A DNA stretch of 64,000 bases, taken from the NCBI GenBank assembly GCA_029851415.1, contig CM056744.1, positions 89,143,907 through 89,207,906 on the forward strand, read 5' to 3'. Position 1 is the stretch's first letter. Each line of letters begins with the position of its first letter. This document shows, piece after piece, positions 38,255-50,172 of the stretch. This stretch comes from Eretmocerus hayati. Taxonomy: Eukaryota > Arthropoda > Insecta > Hymenoptera > Aphelinidae. The notes beneath the pieces were generated by a model. That model was not told the origin of the DNA. It saw only the letters and a list, made by a program, of their open reading frames with translations, and did not search any database. Made by a program: the position numbers and the translations under genes.

Positions 38255-38790
38255 CTCTCTGAACCCGTTGGAGTGAAATTTCACTCGCTTGGACCGAACT
38301 GGAGTGATTCATCACTCCAAGCTGGAGTCAAATTTCACTCAAACGTGAGTCGTCAGTTATCACTCTTATAGAATTGAGTCAAATAATTCAAAACCAAACT
38401 TTTTAACATTCGAGATATTGCAATAAAAAAATTAATTCATGGCGTCGTGCACTCGTATTTCAATTGATTTCCTGGTAACTCTAATAATTAATATTCTATG
38501 AAAAATGTATTAACGAGAATTTTAGTAGTTGTGTTCGACTCGATGAGTAGTCCCGCAAATCATTCTGGGATTATATACCCTAACCTATAAAAATCTATTT
38601 AACTCAATGTGAGGAGTCAAATTTCACTCGTCTTGGAGTGAAAATTGACTCAAGCTTATTAGAGCGAATGTAATATTTCTGTGGTTTCACACCTATGAGT
38701 CAAATTTTCACTCCATACGAGTCATTCTCGGTCGTTCTGAGAATCACTCCAAGCTTTGAGTCAAAATTTCACTCCAACAGTTTTAGAGAG
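38255..38790. mobile_element. CTCTCT-ended fold-back element, internally deleted copy
   Basis: Starts CTCTCTGAACCCGTTGGAGT and ends mirrored as ...ACTCCAACAGTTTTAGAGAG, flanked by AT on both sides (38253-38254, 38791-38792). The body is repeated GAGTGAAATTTCACTC palindromes. Compared with the copies at 51.9-53.4 kb it lacks about 190 bp between CGACTCGATG and AGTAGTCCCGC (near 38547), precisely the part that carries the tRNA-like cassette there. Confidence 0.85.
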
Positions 38791-39016
38791 ATTGTATTCA
38801 GTGGAAGAGTGCAAATACCGCCTCGAATACCGCTGTTGAAGAGCGACTTTGATTCAATCCTCGTTGATAGCAATTCTTGGCACATGAGATTGATACCCTG
38901 GAAAAATGAGTGCCATGATCATTATATATGATCATTTTCTCGACTGAAATGTGGTTGAGTATCTATCAACACCTACGACCATGAGGATGATGAAATCCTT
39001 GGTTGTCGCAGGTCTG

Positions 39017-39129
39017 CTCTCTCCGAGTCCATCTGTGAGAAATCACTGAGCTCCAGATCTCGGAGCCACGGTGTGTATATACACTGTAGTTTTAGTGAGT
39101 ATCACTGATAAATCAGTAAGACGATTCAT
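39017..39129 (+). repeat. Orphan left end of a CTCTCT/TCACTGA-type element
   Basis: CTCTCTCCGAGTCCATCTGT, then GTGAGAAATCACTGAGCT, resembles the ends of the 56.8-kb element. No matching right end was found before 41 kb. TCACTGAA/TTCAGTGA words resume at 40620-40780, so the element was probably split by the insertions at 39130-40602 and then lost its end. Confidence 0.45.
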
Positions 39130-40063
39130 TGAAATTGGGGTCTTGCATTTTTTTTGACCCCCTCAAAAAAAGGTTTGGCAAATTCGAGCAAATTAAAATG
39201 AGTATTGTGCAATTAGAGAAAAAATTCCCAAAAATTTTCTTCACCTTGCGCAAATTGTTTGAAAGTCGGACGACTTGAGAGTGACCATAGTGGGTGAGCG
39301 CCGTGTGACGTCACACCGATACAAATTGAAACCAGTCCCATGCTCAAATGTATGAGATTGATGAAAAAGTCTTGAACTACAATTTTTTGAGAATAATTCA
39401 CTAACTTATCTCGCAAGAGTGTGCAGTAGCGTCTTAATTCTGTCTAGGAGAGGTGAAAAAATCAGTCAAGAACGTCAGTATATCAACAATGGTCTCAGAG
39501 GTTAGTGCCCCAATGCTACATAAATTATGTTCCTAAATGATGTGAAATTAAAGTAATGATCACTGCTTGATATCAATTTCAAGTCTAATTTTTATCCTCT
39601 TTGATCTAGGAATCCCACACAAGTAATGAGGTTACCACCACAAATTCTGAGAAGCCCAAAAAACTACCATATAAGACTTGCTTTGTTCTTGAGATTGAGG
39701 ATTTACCTTTGTGCTTTTGCTCCTCTGACTTCTGGGGCGTTGAATCAGCTTTCACGAAACCTTCTTCTATTCTATTAGCCATGACGATATATTTATTCAC
39801 TCAGAAATTTGGGGATAATAAGAGAAAAATTTGGCAAGCCATACGTTTACAATAGCAGTAGCCGACGACTGTATCGGTGTGACGTCACACGGCGCTCACC
39901 CACTATGGTCACTCTCAAGTCGTCTGACTTTCAAACAATTTGCGCAAGATGAAAAAAATTTTTGCGATTTTTTTTTCTAATTGCACAATACTTATCTTAA
40001 TTTGCTCGAATTTGCCAAACCTTTACTTGAGGGGGTCAAAAAAAATGCAAGACCCCAATTTCA
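39130..40063. mobile_element. DNA element with ~190-bp TIRs (TGAAATTGGGGTC ends)
   Basis: Left arm 39130-39325 begins TGAAATTGGGGTCTTGCATT and carries GTGACGTCACACCGATAC at its inner end. The right arm mirrors all of it at about 39868-40063, roughly 93% identical. The 540-bp centre has a small minus-strand ORF (39606-39800) without known motifs. No clear target duplication. Confidence 0.75.
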
Positions 40064-40066
40064 GTG

Positions 40067-40602
40067 CCTTAAGGTAGTTGTACACTAAAGCTCAAAATAC
40101 AGTGAAATCTGCGGTCGCACGGACACCTCTGGTTGCATCAAAAATGTCCGCTATCCGGAGGTGTCCGCTAATCAGAGGTTCATTTCTGTGATTATACTTC
40201 TGCTGATCGCGAGAAATTGTCCGTTATTGAGAGGTGTCCGCTAATAGGATGTATCCGTTAAGGGAGATTCCACTGTATACCAGAAAATCGCCAAAGTTGG
40301 GGAGGATTTAGTTCAAGTGTTAATGAACACCTGTGCAAAATTTCAGAATGATTGACCGTTTTATTTCGGAGTGGTAGCCATCAAAAACCCGCCACTTTTA
40401 ACATTGCGTTTATATGGGAGTCGACGATCCCGCATCAGCGCCATGCTAAAAGGGACGAATTTTGATGACTGCCACTCTGAAACAAAACGGTCAATCATTT
40501 TGAAATTTTGCACAGGTGTTCATTAACACTTGAACTAAATCCTCACCAACTTTGGTGACATTCTGGTATATTTTGCATTTTAGTGTACAACTACCTTAAG
40601 GG
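40067..40602. mobile_element. Fold-back MITE with CCTTAAGGTAGTTGTACACT ends
   Basis: The left arm CCTTAAGGTAGTTGTACACT runs on to GACCGTTTTATTTCGGAGTGG and is mirrored on the right to CTACCTTAAGG. The two arms would be near-identical mirrors if the 176-bp insertion at 40100-40275 in the left arm were absent. Confidence 0.8.
40100..40275. mobile_element. Tc1/mariner (pogo/Tigger-like) MITE nested in a fold-back arm
   Basis: Ends CAGTGAAATCTGCGG and its mirror GATTCCACTG, with TA on both sides (40098-40099, 40276-40277). The body repeats GAGGTGTCCGCTAAT-type words. The opposite arm of the host element reads CAAAATATACCAG with no insertion, an empty site that confirms the boundaries and the TA duplication exactly. 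CAGTG termini with TA duplication are typical of the pogo/Tigger group. Confidence 0.9.
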
Positions 40603-42778
40603 TTCTGGCAGATCATATTCACTGAAGTTTCAGTGAACATCTTTGATGTTTGAGGGATGGCCACTGATTGACCAGTGAGATAATAAGATCGGAAATTCAG
40701 TGAATATGGTCTGCCGGGACCCTTTCAACACTGGAATTTCAGTGAATCGCCTTACTATGATTCATCAGTGATACTCCCTGATATTCCAGTCCCGAGGGCC
40801 CGTCGGACCCCCAGAGTCACCGAAGACCACGACTTACTTCAGTGCAAATTCGCTGAAATGATGAGCTCGCGGGCAGAGCGCATACTCAGTCATAGGTATG
40901 CATGTTATAGAAGTGAAACGGTTCGTCGCCGACTCCAAAATTGCCATGTAAATTGGCTATACCAGAATTCCCGAATAACGGCTCTCGTATCTCTTAGTGA
41001 GCCTAAAGTAGTGAGATGCACAAGATGAAATCGCGCACTCATTGGCTAGAAACCAAAAAGATCAATACAGAAGACGACGTGCTACGCATACGGCTTTCCG
41101 CTGGGCCCTTTCACTCGGCTGCCGGGACCAATGAGCGCGCTCGAATTTTTATACACTTTTATTACACTTCACCGAGTTGGTGTTTTCTCCGTCCTAGATC
41201 TAGTAATTTTGGTCATATCACGTGACTTCCGATAATTAACTTCCGGCTAGTCGCTCCATTTGATCTCGTGGGTGTGCACTGTTGTGGGTCATCAGAATAC
41301 ATAATATCGAATCATTTTAATCAGCGCAGTGTTAGATTATTTGATTAATAAAGAAAAACTATTGATGCCGGCCTCGGGTCTTCCACGTAGCAGGCGAGGA
41401 ATGCCGCAAATCGTCTGCTGCATGTTTGTGACTTCGGGACTTCGCGACATAGTGGCGCCTTAGCTCATTTTCGGGAAACCCGCTGCACACACGCGTCTCA
41501 GATGCTCATGTATTGCATTGCACCAGGCGCAGTTCATAAAAGTGTATTTTAAAAATTCTTTTTAACTCTTACTTATTGATCTTTTTGATGCATCTGCATC
41601 TCACTACTTCAGGCTCACTAGTATCTCTAAACTCCACCCAAACTGAAAATTATTATAGCTATCTGAGTACACCTACGGCTGTGTCATGAGGTGCGTTTGT
41701 ATCATAGAGATACAATACGTTTGTTTACGTATGACTACGTAAGGAAACCTAATACTTTCTTAGTGTCATAGGTGGCCATATAGATCACAGTTCAGCCAGG
41801 AACATGTTCGTATATGATCATGAGGCACTTAATTTTATTAGGGAATTTCAAATGAAATCTTGCTAAGCTGTTTGTCTATAAATGATACTTCCCGCGAGTG
41901 CACATTTTTTCACTACTAGGGACTAAAAGACGCATTCAAGTCCTGCTTTGCGGATCGTAAATAACGCAAGTTTTCGTTCCCTCGTGTAGTGAAAAGTAGA
42001 ATACGCAACTGGGGAGTAAAGAGGGTAACCACCTCTCGGGTTTTATCGCTCTCGGCTGCGCCTCGAACGCTAATATCCCCCCGGAGGGACTGATCACTCA
42101 TCGAGAAACGAGATGCTTGAAAGTGGAAGATAAAGTTTTTTTTCTTGCATTCAACCGTCGTCTTCGCCCAATGGACTGAGACAACTGGGATGGATTTCGT
42201 GGGTTTAACGTTACGTGTTTTTGCGTGGCGTGTTTTTAAGGTGCAGCCACTCACCCTAACCTAATTTCGTTCCGCGTTTGCCCGTGGAGCAAGGGGAAAC
42301 TCCTGAAAGGAGAATACCTGCTCTGGAGAATTCGGCACATCTATCACGCTACCTTGATACGGTGCTCATGGCACTTTTCGTAAGCATGAATATCGAAATT
42401 GTAACATTTCGTGCCTCCCGCTCACATTGTTGAGGTCTAAGTGTCAACTAATCGATCAGAAAAGTCATCAAGTCGATGTTGATTAGACCGAGATGGGCGG
42501 TCAGCCTTCCAAGTACTAACCGCGCCCAGCGGTCCTTAACTTCGATGATCGGCCGAGCTGACACTCAGCGACCCCACAAACTGTGTCGGTGTGAAAGATC
42601 AAGTTGTTATCCCTATTCTCAACTCAGCAACTAAATAATGAATCGACGGCAATAACCCCAATTACGAGGATATGCAATCCATATTCTACAGCGACGATGC
42701 ATCGAATTCGATCTTTTGACAACCCGTAGATGGAAGTCAATAATCCGCGTAAAAATGTCTTTCTGCAATTTTTTCTGA
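40603..42778. other. Intergenic stretch with repeat remnants
   Basis: TCACTGAA/TTCAGTGA palindromic words continue to about 40780. A near-repeat (GTGAGCCTAAAGTAGTGAGATGC near 40998; its reverse complement near 41596) brackets 41000-41630, possibly another decayed inverted-repeat element. CpG-rich sequence at 42050-42300 resembles a promoter region but has no gene next to it. Confidence 0.4.
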
Positions 42779-43636
42779 CTCTCTTAACTTTTCCGAGTGA
42801 AATCTCACTCGGAAAGAGTGAGTTCTGACTCGGAGTTCGGAGTGAAATCGTGGCAACTCGGTACCGAGTGAGTTTCACTCAGAAAAAAGAGTGAGATTTT
42901 TCACTCGGGGAATCCGAGTGAATTCAAATGTTATTCAGCCGAAACTGAATATTTTCGTTTAATCAATACGTTGCGAGCTATAAAATTAATAAATTAGTAT
43001 TAATCATCCGAAGGTTGGAAAAAAAGAAAAAAATCAATTCCGCCTGTAGCGGCATGGTCACATCAACATTTTTGCAATTTGGGAAGTGCGGGGATTCGAA
43101 CTCGAATGTCATGGTTGTAAATCGGACTGCTTCTCCACTGGGCTATTGCTGCTGTTGACATCTGAGGTCCATAGCACCCTCTTATGTGAATGATGCACCG
43201 TATAACTTTATACGTGTCGTAAGTGGAAATGAAAATATGAAAACTATGGTGAAGAAATAACAAAAGTGAAACCTACATTTCCCCGGTATGCAGGGCATTG
43301 CTTCTATATTGATAGGGTTGATTAATTTATACGTAATATGATATAATATTGGTCTGTACATGCATTTATAGAACTTATGGAAGAGGATACTGACATTCCT
43401 TAGCTCAGTTTTTCAACAAATATTGCAGGAAATCTACTACTTTCCTCTTTGTAAGCTACGCATTGATCCATCAGTAACAAATGAGCGGCAAAACATAACC
43501 TAAAATTTGATTTGAGCGTCTCACTCTTGCATCCGAGTGAAATTTTTGATTTTTTTGATATCTGACTCTTTACCGAGTGAGATGGACTTTCACTCGGAAT
43601 CCGAGTGAAAAATCTCACTCGGAGAAGTTGAGAGAG
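42779..43636. mobile_element. CTCTCT-ended fold-back element with TCACTCGG palindromes and a tRNA-like core
   Basis: Left CTCTCTTAACTTTTCCGAGT and right reverse complement CTCTCTCAACTTCTCCGAGT. Subterminal palindromes of the type TCACTCGGATTCCGAGTGA occur on both sides. The central part contains a tRNA-like cassette. The flanking dinucleotides are GA and AA, so the target duplication seen in sister copies is not preserved here. Confidence 0.75.
43081..43149 (-). other. tRNA-like cassette inside the CTCTCT element
   Basis: On the minus strand: AGCCCAGTGGAGAAGC (A-box-like) and GAGTTCGAATCCC (B box) at tRNA-like spacing, then CGCACTTCC. The anticodon arm pairs poorly and the acceptor stem is missing. 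tRNA-derived rather than a functional tRNA. Confidence 0.45.
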
Positions 43637-43654
43637 AATATTTAGGCGCTTACG

Positions 43655-43795
43655 AAATTGCAGGAAATAGTATTCGCACCTCGCTCATGGATTTCTATGC
43701 TTACCAGTAATTTATTTCAACCGTCGCCGCAACAACCAATCGGTCAGAAGCGAGCTACAACCTCACAAACTCAGAGCAAAATGTATTATCTTTGC
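43655..43795. repeat. Dispersed repeat (copy 2) next to the CTCTCT element
   Basis: GGAAATAGTATTCGCACCTC, then AACCAATCGGTCAGAAGCGA and GCTACAACCTCACAAACTC, match the 63.3-kb copy (ATAGTATTTGCACCTCG, AACCAATCGCTCAGAAGCGA). The GC-rich core is eroded to CAACCGTCGCCGCAAC here. Confidence 0.5.
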
Positions 43796-44025
43796 GCACA
43801 GATTGTCGAAAAATAAAAAAAGGTAGAACGTGTTTTTTAGTGCCACAAAATTTTGCCGAATTCGCATCGCCCATCCCACATGAAATTACCTCATTAGTAC
43901 AATTGAAGCCGCGAGAGAAATAAATTTATAAAATGTTTTTACCGATTTAATGTGAACAAATTTGTATTTAAACCAAGTTTGTGTCCTTGCGCTTTCCTGC
44001 CTTGCTTGCGAAAAATAACCAGATT

Positions 44026-46356
44026 CCCGCGTAAAAATTTGAACGATTGACACGCGATTGCAATATAGCCACAATATATTGGCAATGTGGATTGGCAATA
44101 TCTCCGCAATATATTGGCAGAGTATCGCCATTTGCAATTGGCAATATATTGCAAATATTTCGGCAAAGATTATGCTGCGCTACTCCGCCAATGTATTGCG
44201 AGTTTGGGGAAAATTTTTTCTTTTGAATTTAGCAATATATTGCGGATATATTGCATACAAAAAGTTTTTGAAAATTGAAATTTGGATTTAGCCATAGTAG
44301 GAAGATGAATTGAATTTAATTTCACTCTTTATTTCAGTCTCGCTCTTGGTATCATACGTACAAGCAATCTAGTACATTTTTCATAAATAATAAAGTTAGT
44401 GAAGAGGATAATACGCCACGAGGCTCACATTTCAATTGGCGGACTTGAGATCTGCTCCAAGTGTCACACGAATTACTGAAGTATACACGTTGAACAGTTA
44501 CGATGACAACAATTTGGCAGCATTCAAGCTCTTACAGATTTTTTGCAAATCATTTAAGTAAGCACAGAGCCCATCGCATCAGCTTATGGGACGTAATTTT
44601 CGATGGCTGTCGTTGCGTCCGTCTGACGGTGCGTCTCGACGTGTTGTACGCATACACTTCGCTGGACGGAGCAGTCAGATCTTGGGCATCGATGCCTGCT
44701 GTTCTCTGTAACGCCACCAAGATGGTCGGCCTCGTGCGTCCAGCTCTCTACCTGCAAAATACAATTTGACGCACAAAGCATCAGGACTCTTCAAATTTGC
44801 GACACCGACAATATTGAACGCGCGTGACAGCAATATTGCAAATAGTGCAACGAGTTGTAAACTTGACCCTCGACTCAATGTTTCCCCCCCTTTCTCAAGT
44901 GAAATTAAATAAAAAATCACAAAACGTCGGGGGACCCGATGTATAATAAACACAATTTCTAGAAGAGGTTATCCAGATGAAAAACTTTTGATGCAGCTCG
45001 TTGGTGAATTTTGCGGATATAAAGCCGATGTACTTATCTGATTTGTCGGCAGTCGAGATGATTTGATGCGAATTCCGTTTTTGATGGTCTGAATTCTCAC
45101 CAAGGAATCGTCACATCAAAAGACTCAATCCAATGGGATGCAGCGCAATGTTTTTCTTTACAAGTATCCAGCAGACTAATTTGTTTGTTTACACGACACG
45201 TAACATCAATGCTGTATAGTTTGCTCGATCCTCGAGGAGGGGAAAGTCGTGTATCACTTTCGGACGCTGATTCGTCCTAGTGGAAGATTTCATATTCAGA
45301 ATTGGACCACCGACAATCGAATTTGCATCAAATTATCTCGACTGCCGACAAATCAGATAAGTACATCGGCTCATCCGCAAAATTCCCCAACGAGCTGCAT
45401 CAAAAGTTTTTCATCTGGATAACCTCTTCTAGAAATTGAGTTTTTTGCATTGGGTCCCCCGACGTTTTGTGATTTTTGATTTTATTTCACTTGAGGAAGG
45501 GGGGGGGGACTTTGAGTCGAGGGTCAAGTTTACAACTCGTTGCACTATTTGCAATATTGCTGTCACGCACGTTCAATATCGTCGGTGTCGCAAATTTGAA
45601 GAGTCCTGATGCTTTGTGCGTGAAATTGTATTTTGCAGGCAGAGAGCTGGACGCACGAGGCTGACCATCTTGGTGGCGTTACAGAGAACAGCAGGTATAC
45701 CGATGTACCAGATCTGACTTCTCCGTCCAGCGAAGTGTATGTACAACACGTCGAGCCGCACCGTCAGACGGACGCAACGACAGCCATCGAAAATTACGTC
45801 CCAAGCTGATGCGATGGGCTCTGTGCTTACTTAAATGATTTGCAAAAAATCTGTAAGAGCTTGAATGCTGCCAAATTGTTGTCATCGTAACTGTTTAACG
45901 TGTATACTCCAGTAATTCGTATGACACTTGGAGCAGATCTCAAGTCCGCCAATTGAAATGTGAGCCTCGTGGCGTATCATCCTCTTCACTAACTTTATCA
46001 TTTATGAAAAATGTACTAGACTGCCTGTACGTATGATACCAAGAGCGAGACTATAAAATAAAGAGTTAAATTCAATTCAATTCATCTTCCTACTATGGCT
46101 AAATCCAAATTTCAATTTTTAAAAACTTTTTGTATGCAATATATCCGCAATATATTGCTAAATTGAAAAGAAAAAATTTTCCCCGAAAACTCGCAATACA
46201 TTGGCGGAGTAGCCCAGCATGATCTTTGCCGAAATATTCGCGATCTATTGCCAATTGCAATTGGCGATACTCTGCCAATATATTGCGGAGATATTGCCAA
46301 TCCACATTGCCAATATATTGCGACTATAATGCCAATCGTTCAAATTTTTACGCGGG
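44026..46356. mobile_element. 2.3-kb fold-back element with GCAATATATTGC subterminal palindromes
   Basis: Left arm 44026-45076 starts CCCGCGTAAAAATTTGAACG; right arm 45316-46356 ends CGTTCAAATTTTTACGCGGG. Paired coordinates add to 90382-90392, so only small indels, with roughly 90% identity and a ~240-bp spacer. The outer 250 bp of each arm repeat GCAATATATTGGC / GCAATATATTGC many times. The inner parts are unique sequence. Short frames mirrored in the two arms (44503-44769 plus, 45679-45885 minus) are not identical and have no transposase motif. Confidence 0.85.
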
Positions 46357-47829
46357 TTCTTATTAGAACCCCGAGAAAATACTCTTGACCAGTGACGACA
46401 ATGTTGCCAATCTTATAATTCTTCCTCTATGAAGTACTTGAACTCTAATAGCAATCAATTTTTTTTTCTTCTTATGATCCACTGAATCCAAAAATCCATT
46501 ACCATATCGATCAACGCTTCACTTCAATCGTATGTTCTACAGCACTCGCGCCAATCAATCTACTCAAGCGCTCTACCCTTATTCGCACAAATCGTTACTT
46601 GAATTTCGACCGATTCGATCAATATTTCGATCTCATAACGCCAATATCCCGCGCTGCAAATTTCCAATATAGAGCAGCAGCATGGCTATAGCATGGGCGT
46701 AGTTGTCGTTCACCACTTCTCTCTATATACTCAAGAGCCGCTCCCACGCAGCAGAGGAGTATGAAAGCTCTCTTGGCTTTCCCAATAAGCGCTTACTATG
46801 TGCATCGAGCCCCGGCCATCCAGCATCAGCAGCAGCAGCAGCAGCCTCCGAGATGCGCGACACCCGCACCACCACACCACCCATCCAACATAGAGAAAGA
46901 GCTATATAATATACTTGGACCCCCTGCGAACGATATCGCTCTGTGGGAGTGAGTGAGTGAGTGAGAGAGCCAAGACGGCGGCAAAAAGCCCGGGGCGTTC
47001 GCTGTTTGACACGATGTTATATATCCACACCAAGTATGGCGGTTATCAAAGTATTGCAAACACATGTATAGCTTGTGTGAGAATTAACAAAGCTTCAGAA
47101 TGAACTTTTATCATATCGATCATCAGGGTCAATTAAAGAGCTTGCAAGGGTGTAATGAACAACTTGGCTCCTGCAGGACCCATTAACAATATGTTGAATT
47201 TCATACACCCATGTCAATATTCCATGCCTCTCAACGTTCCATCATCTTGTTTCGGGCCATACCCAACAGTTTTGTATAGTTATTGAGGTCTATCAACAGT
47301 CTCCGACGTTCTCGACCACTTTCACAACCTCCTTATAGGCCAGATTTTTAAATTGGTAGAAATGACTCGTCATTGTGTACGAACATTATTTTTTACGTTT
47401 CCTGAGTTTTTGATCGGGTTCAAGTCTACACGTGATTTTCGGTGATGTACTAATAAGACTCTTCAAAATAAAGAATGCACCTCCGGATGGATATCCATAA
47501 ATAATCGAAATTGTAAGAAATCACATTCATTGTGATACTTCACATGACCGGTCCAAGACGTGCTGCCCTCAATTGTTCTACAAGATTGTAGTGCATTGCG
47601 CCTCAACAGAACCTCTAATGAAGTTATTCAGCCAAGAAACAAGATATTTACCCTTTTTTAGATGAACCCTATTTTTATGGGTTAATAGAGTATAATGGAT
47701 ATCGCACAAAATTTTTTGAAAGCAAAATGAAACATATCTTCATGAAATAGAGCAAAATTTGGATAGCGATTGATGCATACGGATTACAAAAGGATGCCTT
47801 TTTCCAAAAATTCACAAAACAGCCCTATA
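46357..47829. other. Intergenic stretch, no gene recognised
   Basis: Contains a (CAG)7 run at about 46826-46846 and a GTGAGTGAGTGAG run near 46950. Frames around 46700-47065 owe their length to the CAG and CA-rich composition. Nothing else recognised. Confidence 0.4.
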
Positions 47830-48030
47830 GAAATTTTATGTAAAGAGGTATGCCTCCATTTTCCTGCGTTTGTTACGAATAGGTGGATTCGACCGACCAC
47901 GGCTGATCTCTGTATGTCCCAGAAAATCTAAAATGAGTTTGCATTTTTCGTGTTTGCACACCTAAAAATGGCCAACAAAATCACGTTTAGAAAAATCGGT
48001 GCCAAAATTTTTTGGTTCAACCAATCTTAA
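47830..48030 (+). repeat. Diverged relative of the 12.6-kb fold-back arm
   Basis: Aligns with 12594-12790: both have TGTATGTCCCAGAAAAT-type sequence followed by GTGAGT/ATGAGT, a CACACCTAAAAA / ACACAGCTAAAAA word, CGCGTTTAG or CACGTTTAG, and CGGTGCCAAAA. Single arm only, so it is a solo or truncated older family member. Confidence 0.6.
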
Positions 48031-48618
48031 CGTATTACTTTAGCGCATTCAATTCCTTATTCTTTCAGAACTATTCTTTCAGACCTTCAGAATTCAGTTT
48101 TTTGAATTGAAAAACTTGGACTTCGAGCGATTTTATGAAAATACGGAGATCGTTTGGAAAAATGGAGGTAAAATTTGTGTGTACCCAACATGTCCTCCAA
48201 TGTGGTTATCTCGACAGGGAATGCATTACGCTTTTATTTACCGCTCAGAACTTATTTATCGACTCAAAAGTGTTTTGGAATGGCACAAAGCGCTCCAAAT
48301 GAGGTTGCGAGTTAATAAAAACGATTTAATTAACGCACTTGATCGCCGATTCACATAGATTTTGGGAAAATGAAGACAGCTCGACTTCAGTTGATCGAAA
48401 TTAGACGTAATTCATCTCATTTCGAAGATCTTAGAACCAGTGTTGAAAAGAGCTGAAAGTGCATTGGAAAATATTGAGGTAGACCAGAGTTGTTGAGAAA
48501 GGGCTTGGGTGCACACTTTTGCGAATTTGCAAAAAAACACTTTTTGGTTTAGTGCAACTGAACAGCCATTTTTCCTCCCGGCTTCATTAGGAAAATTGGC
48601 GTTAAGTACGCTCTTATA

Positions 48619-48759
48619 CCAAAGAATAGTATATGTACCTCGCTTGTCGGGCCGTTTGGGGGCACGGGGGATATTTTTCCCTCGTTACACTCGGGGAAAA
48701 TTCATTCCCGTGCCCCAAAACGGCCAGACCTCGCATCGGTGCATAGTGTACTACTTTGG
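48619..48759. repeat. Short imperfect hairpin element
   Basis: CGGGCCGTTTGGGGGCACGGG pairs with CCCGTGCCCCAAAACGGCC around a ~35-bp loop. Weaker pairing extends outward (TACCTCGC... with ...GCGAGG). Probable MITE remnant. Confidence 0.5.
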
Positions 48760-49531
48760 AAAAATAGTCATGGCTCGGCTCTGGATGATCAGAATCAAAC
48801 TCACTCTAACTCATTCTAAAGGTCTTGGGACAGGCTTCAAAATGCAATAGAGTAGACGTTGAAAAATATTGAAGTGCGCCAAAACTATTGGCAGAATAAC
48901 TTAAGGGGGGCATGTTGGGTTCACTTACCTCATATTTTAAATTTCGAAAGTCGTTGACATCTTTTCATAAAAAAAACCCTGTGCCCAAGTTTGGTACGTG
49001 ACCTCTTCGTGATCTGATGTTCCTATTTGATGAAGAATTAACAGCAATTTTTATTCGCCATAGATATCTTTTAATGAAGTTGATGCTCATTTGCATAAGA
49101 AAGCTATCAGTGGAATGGAAAATGAACAACTTCGAATATATTTATGATATTCAAATAGTTTTTCAAATCATAAGAGCCATTGATATAAACGACATTCATT
49201 AGTCAATAGTCAGACTGATGAGATATTTGAGCTTGCAAGCTTGCACTCATCAATCTGAGTCCTGACAGTTCTCATCGAGGTTCTCGTTGTTTCTTTCATT
49301 CACCAATACTCCTATTGGTACATAGTTTTACACGTTCGATGCCCGTATATGGGTAATTCTCACGACTCGTTAGCTTTTGCCTTCAGAAAAACTGAAACTT
49401 GAATCCCATTGCACGTATTATTCCAGCGATAGAAATTGCAACCCCGTAGTTAACAAATTGTTTAACAATCTGATATTTTCGGTCTTCATTTGACAAACCT
49501 TTCAAGATCTACTAGAATTGGCTAGCTCACA
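48760..49531. other. Intergenic stretch, nothing recognised
   Basis: AT-rich with short open frames only, including 49017-49202, which has no family features. Confidence 0.35.
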
Positions 49532-49533
49532 TA

Positions 49534-50170
49534 CACTGTAAAAAAATTCGTGGGGAAAACTTCAACCAATTGTTTGAAGATTTTTCCTCAACCAATGGTT
49601 GATACCGATAAATCAACCAATTGGTTGACTTTTCGCGGCACCCATCACCGAATCCAACCACTGGTTGAACATTCTTCTAGAGCGAATACGGGAGTGAATA
49701 TGGGATCCATAATATTGGTGAGTGGTGGTGCCTGGACGACATTTTTGGGTCACAAAAACAGGTTTTCTCGTATTTTTTCACGAACAAATAGAAATAAATA
49801 AGAGCGCCAGTGCCGAGAGCATTTTCGTAAAAAAGCGGGTTAAGCACCGTTTTCGCGATCCGGTCACCAATCCGGATAATGAATCGCGAAAACGTTGCTT
49901 ATCCTGGATCTTTTCCCAAAAAGACTCGCACAGCCAGCTTGATATTTTTTTGTATCTGTTGATGAAAAAACACGAGAAACCTTGTTTCCTTGGCCTAATA
50001 ATGTCACTCGGAAACCACCATTGACCAATCTCATAGATCCAATTTCCATTCCCATATTGATCGCTGTGATAAAACTGTCAACCACTGGATGGATTTGGTG
50101 ATCAACCATGGGTTGAATTTCCAACCAGGGGTGAACAAATTTGTTTGGAAGCCAACCAACTTTAACAGTG
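49534..50170. mobile_element. Mariner-type MITE with CAACCAATTGGTTG palindromes
   Basis: CACTGTAAAAAAATTC at the left and ...TTTAACAGTG at the right, TA on both sides (49532-49533, 50171-50172). The outer 130 bp on each side contain CAACCAATTGGTTG-type palindromes. The centre is also partly self-complementary (AATATGGGATCCATAATATT near 49696 pairs with the 50020-50060 region). CACTG termini plus TA duplication suggest Tc1/mariner. No transposase. Confidence 0.8.
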
Positions 50171-50172
50171 TA

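Noticed and set aside
44503..44769. Transposase fragment in the 44-46 kb fold-back
   Set aside because: The frame is not preserved in the opposite arm and shows no DDE/DDD-type motif.
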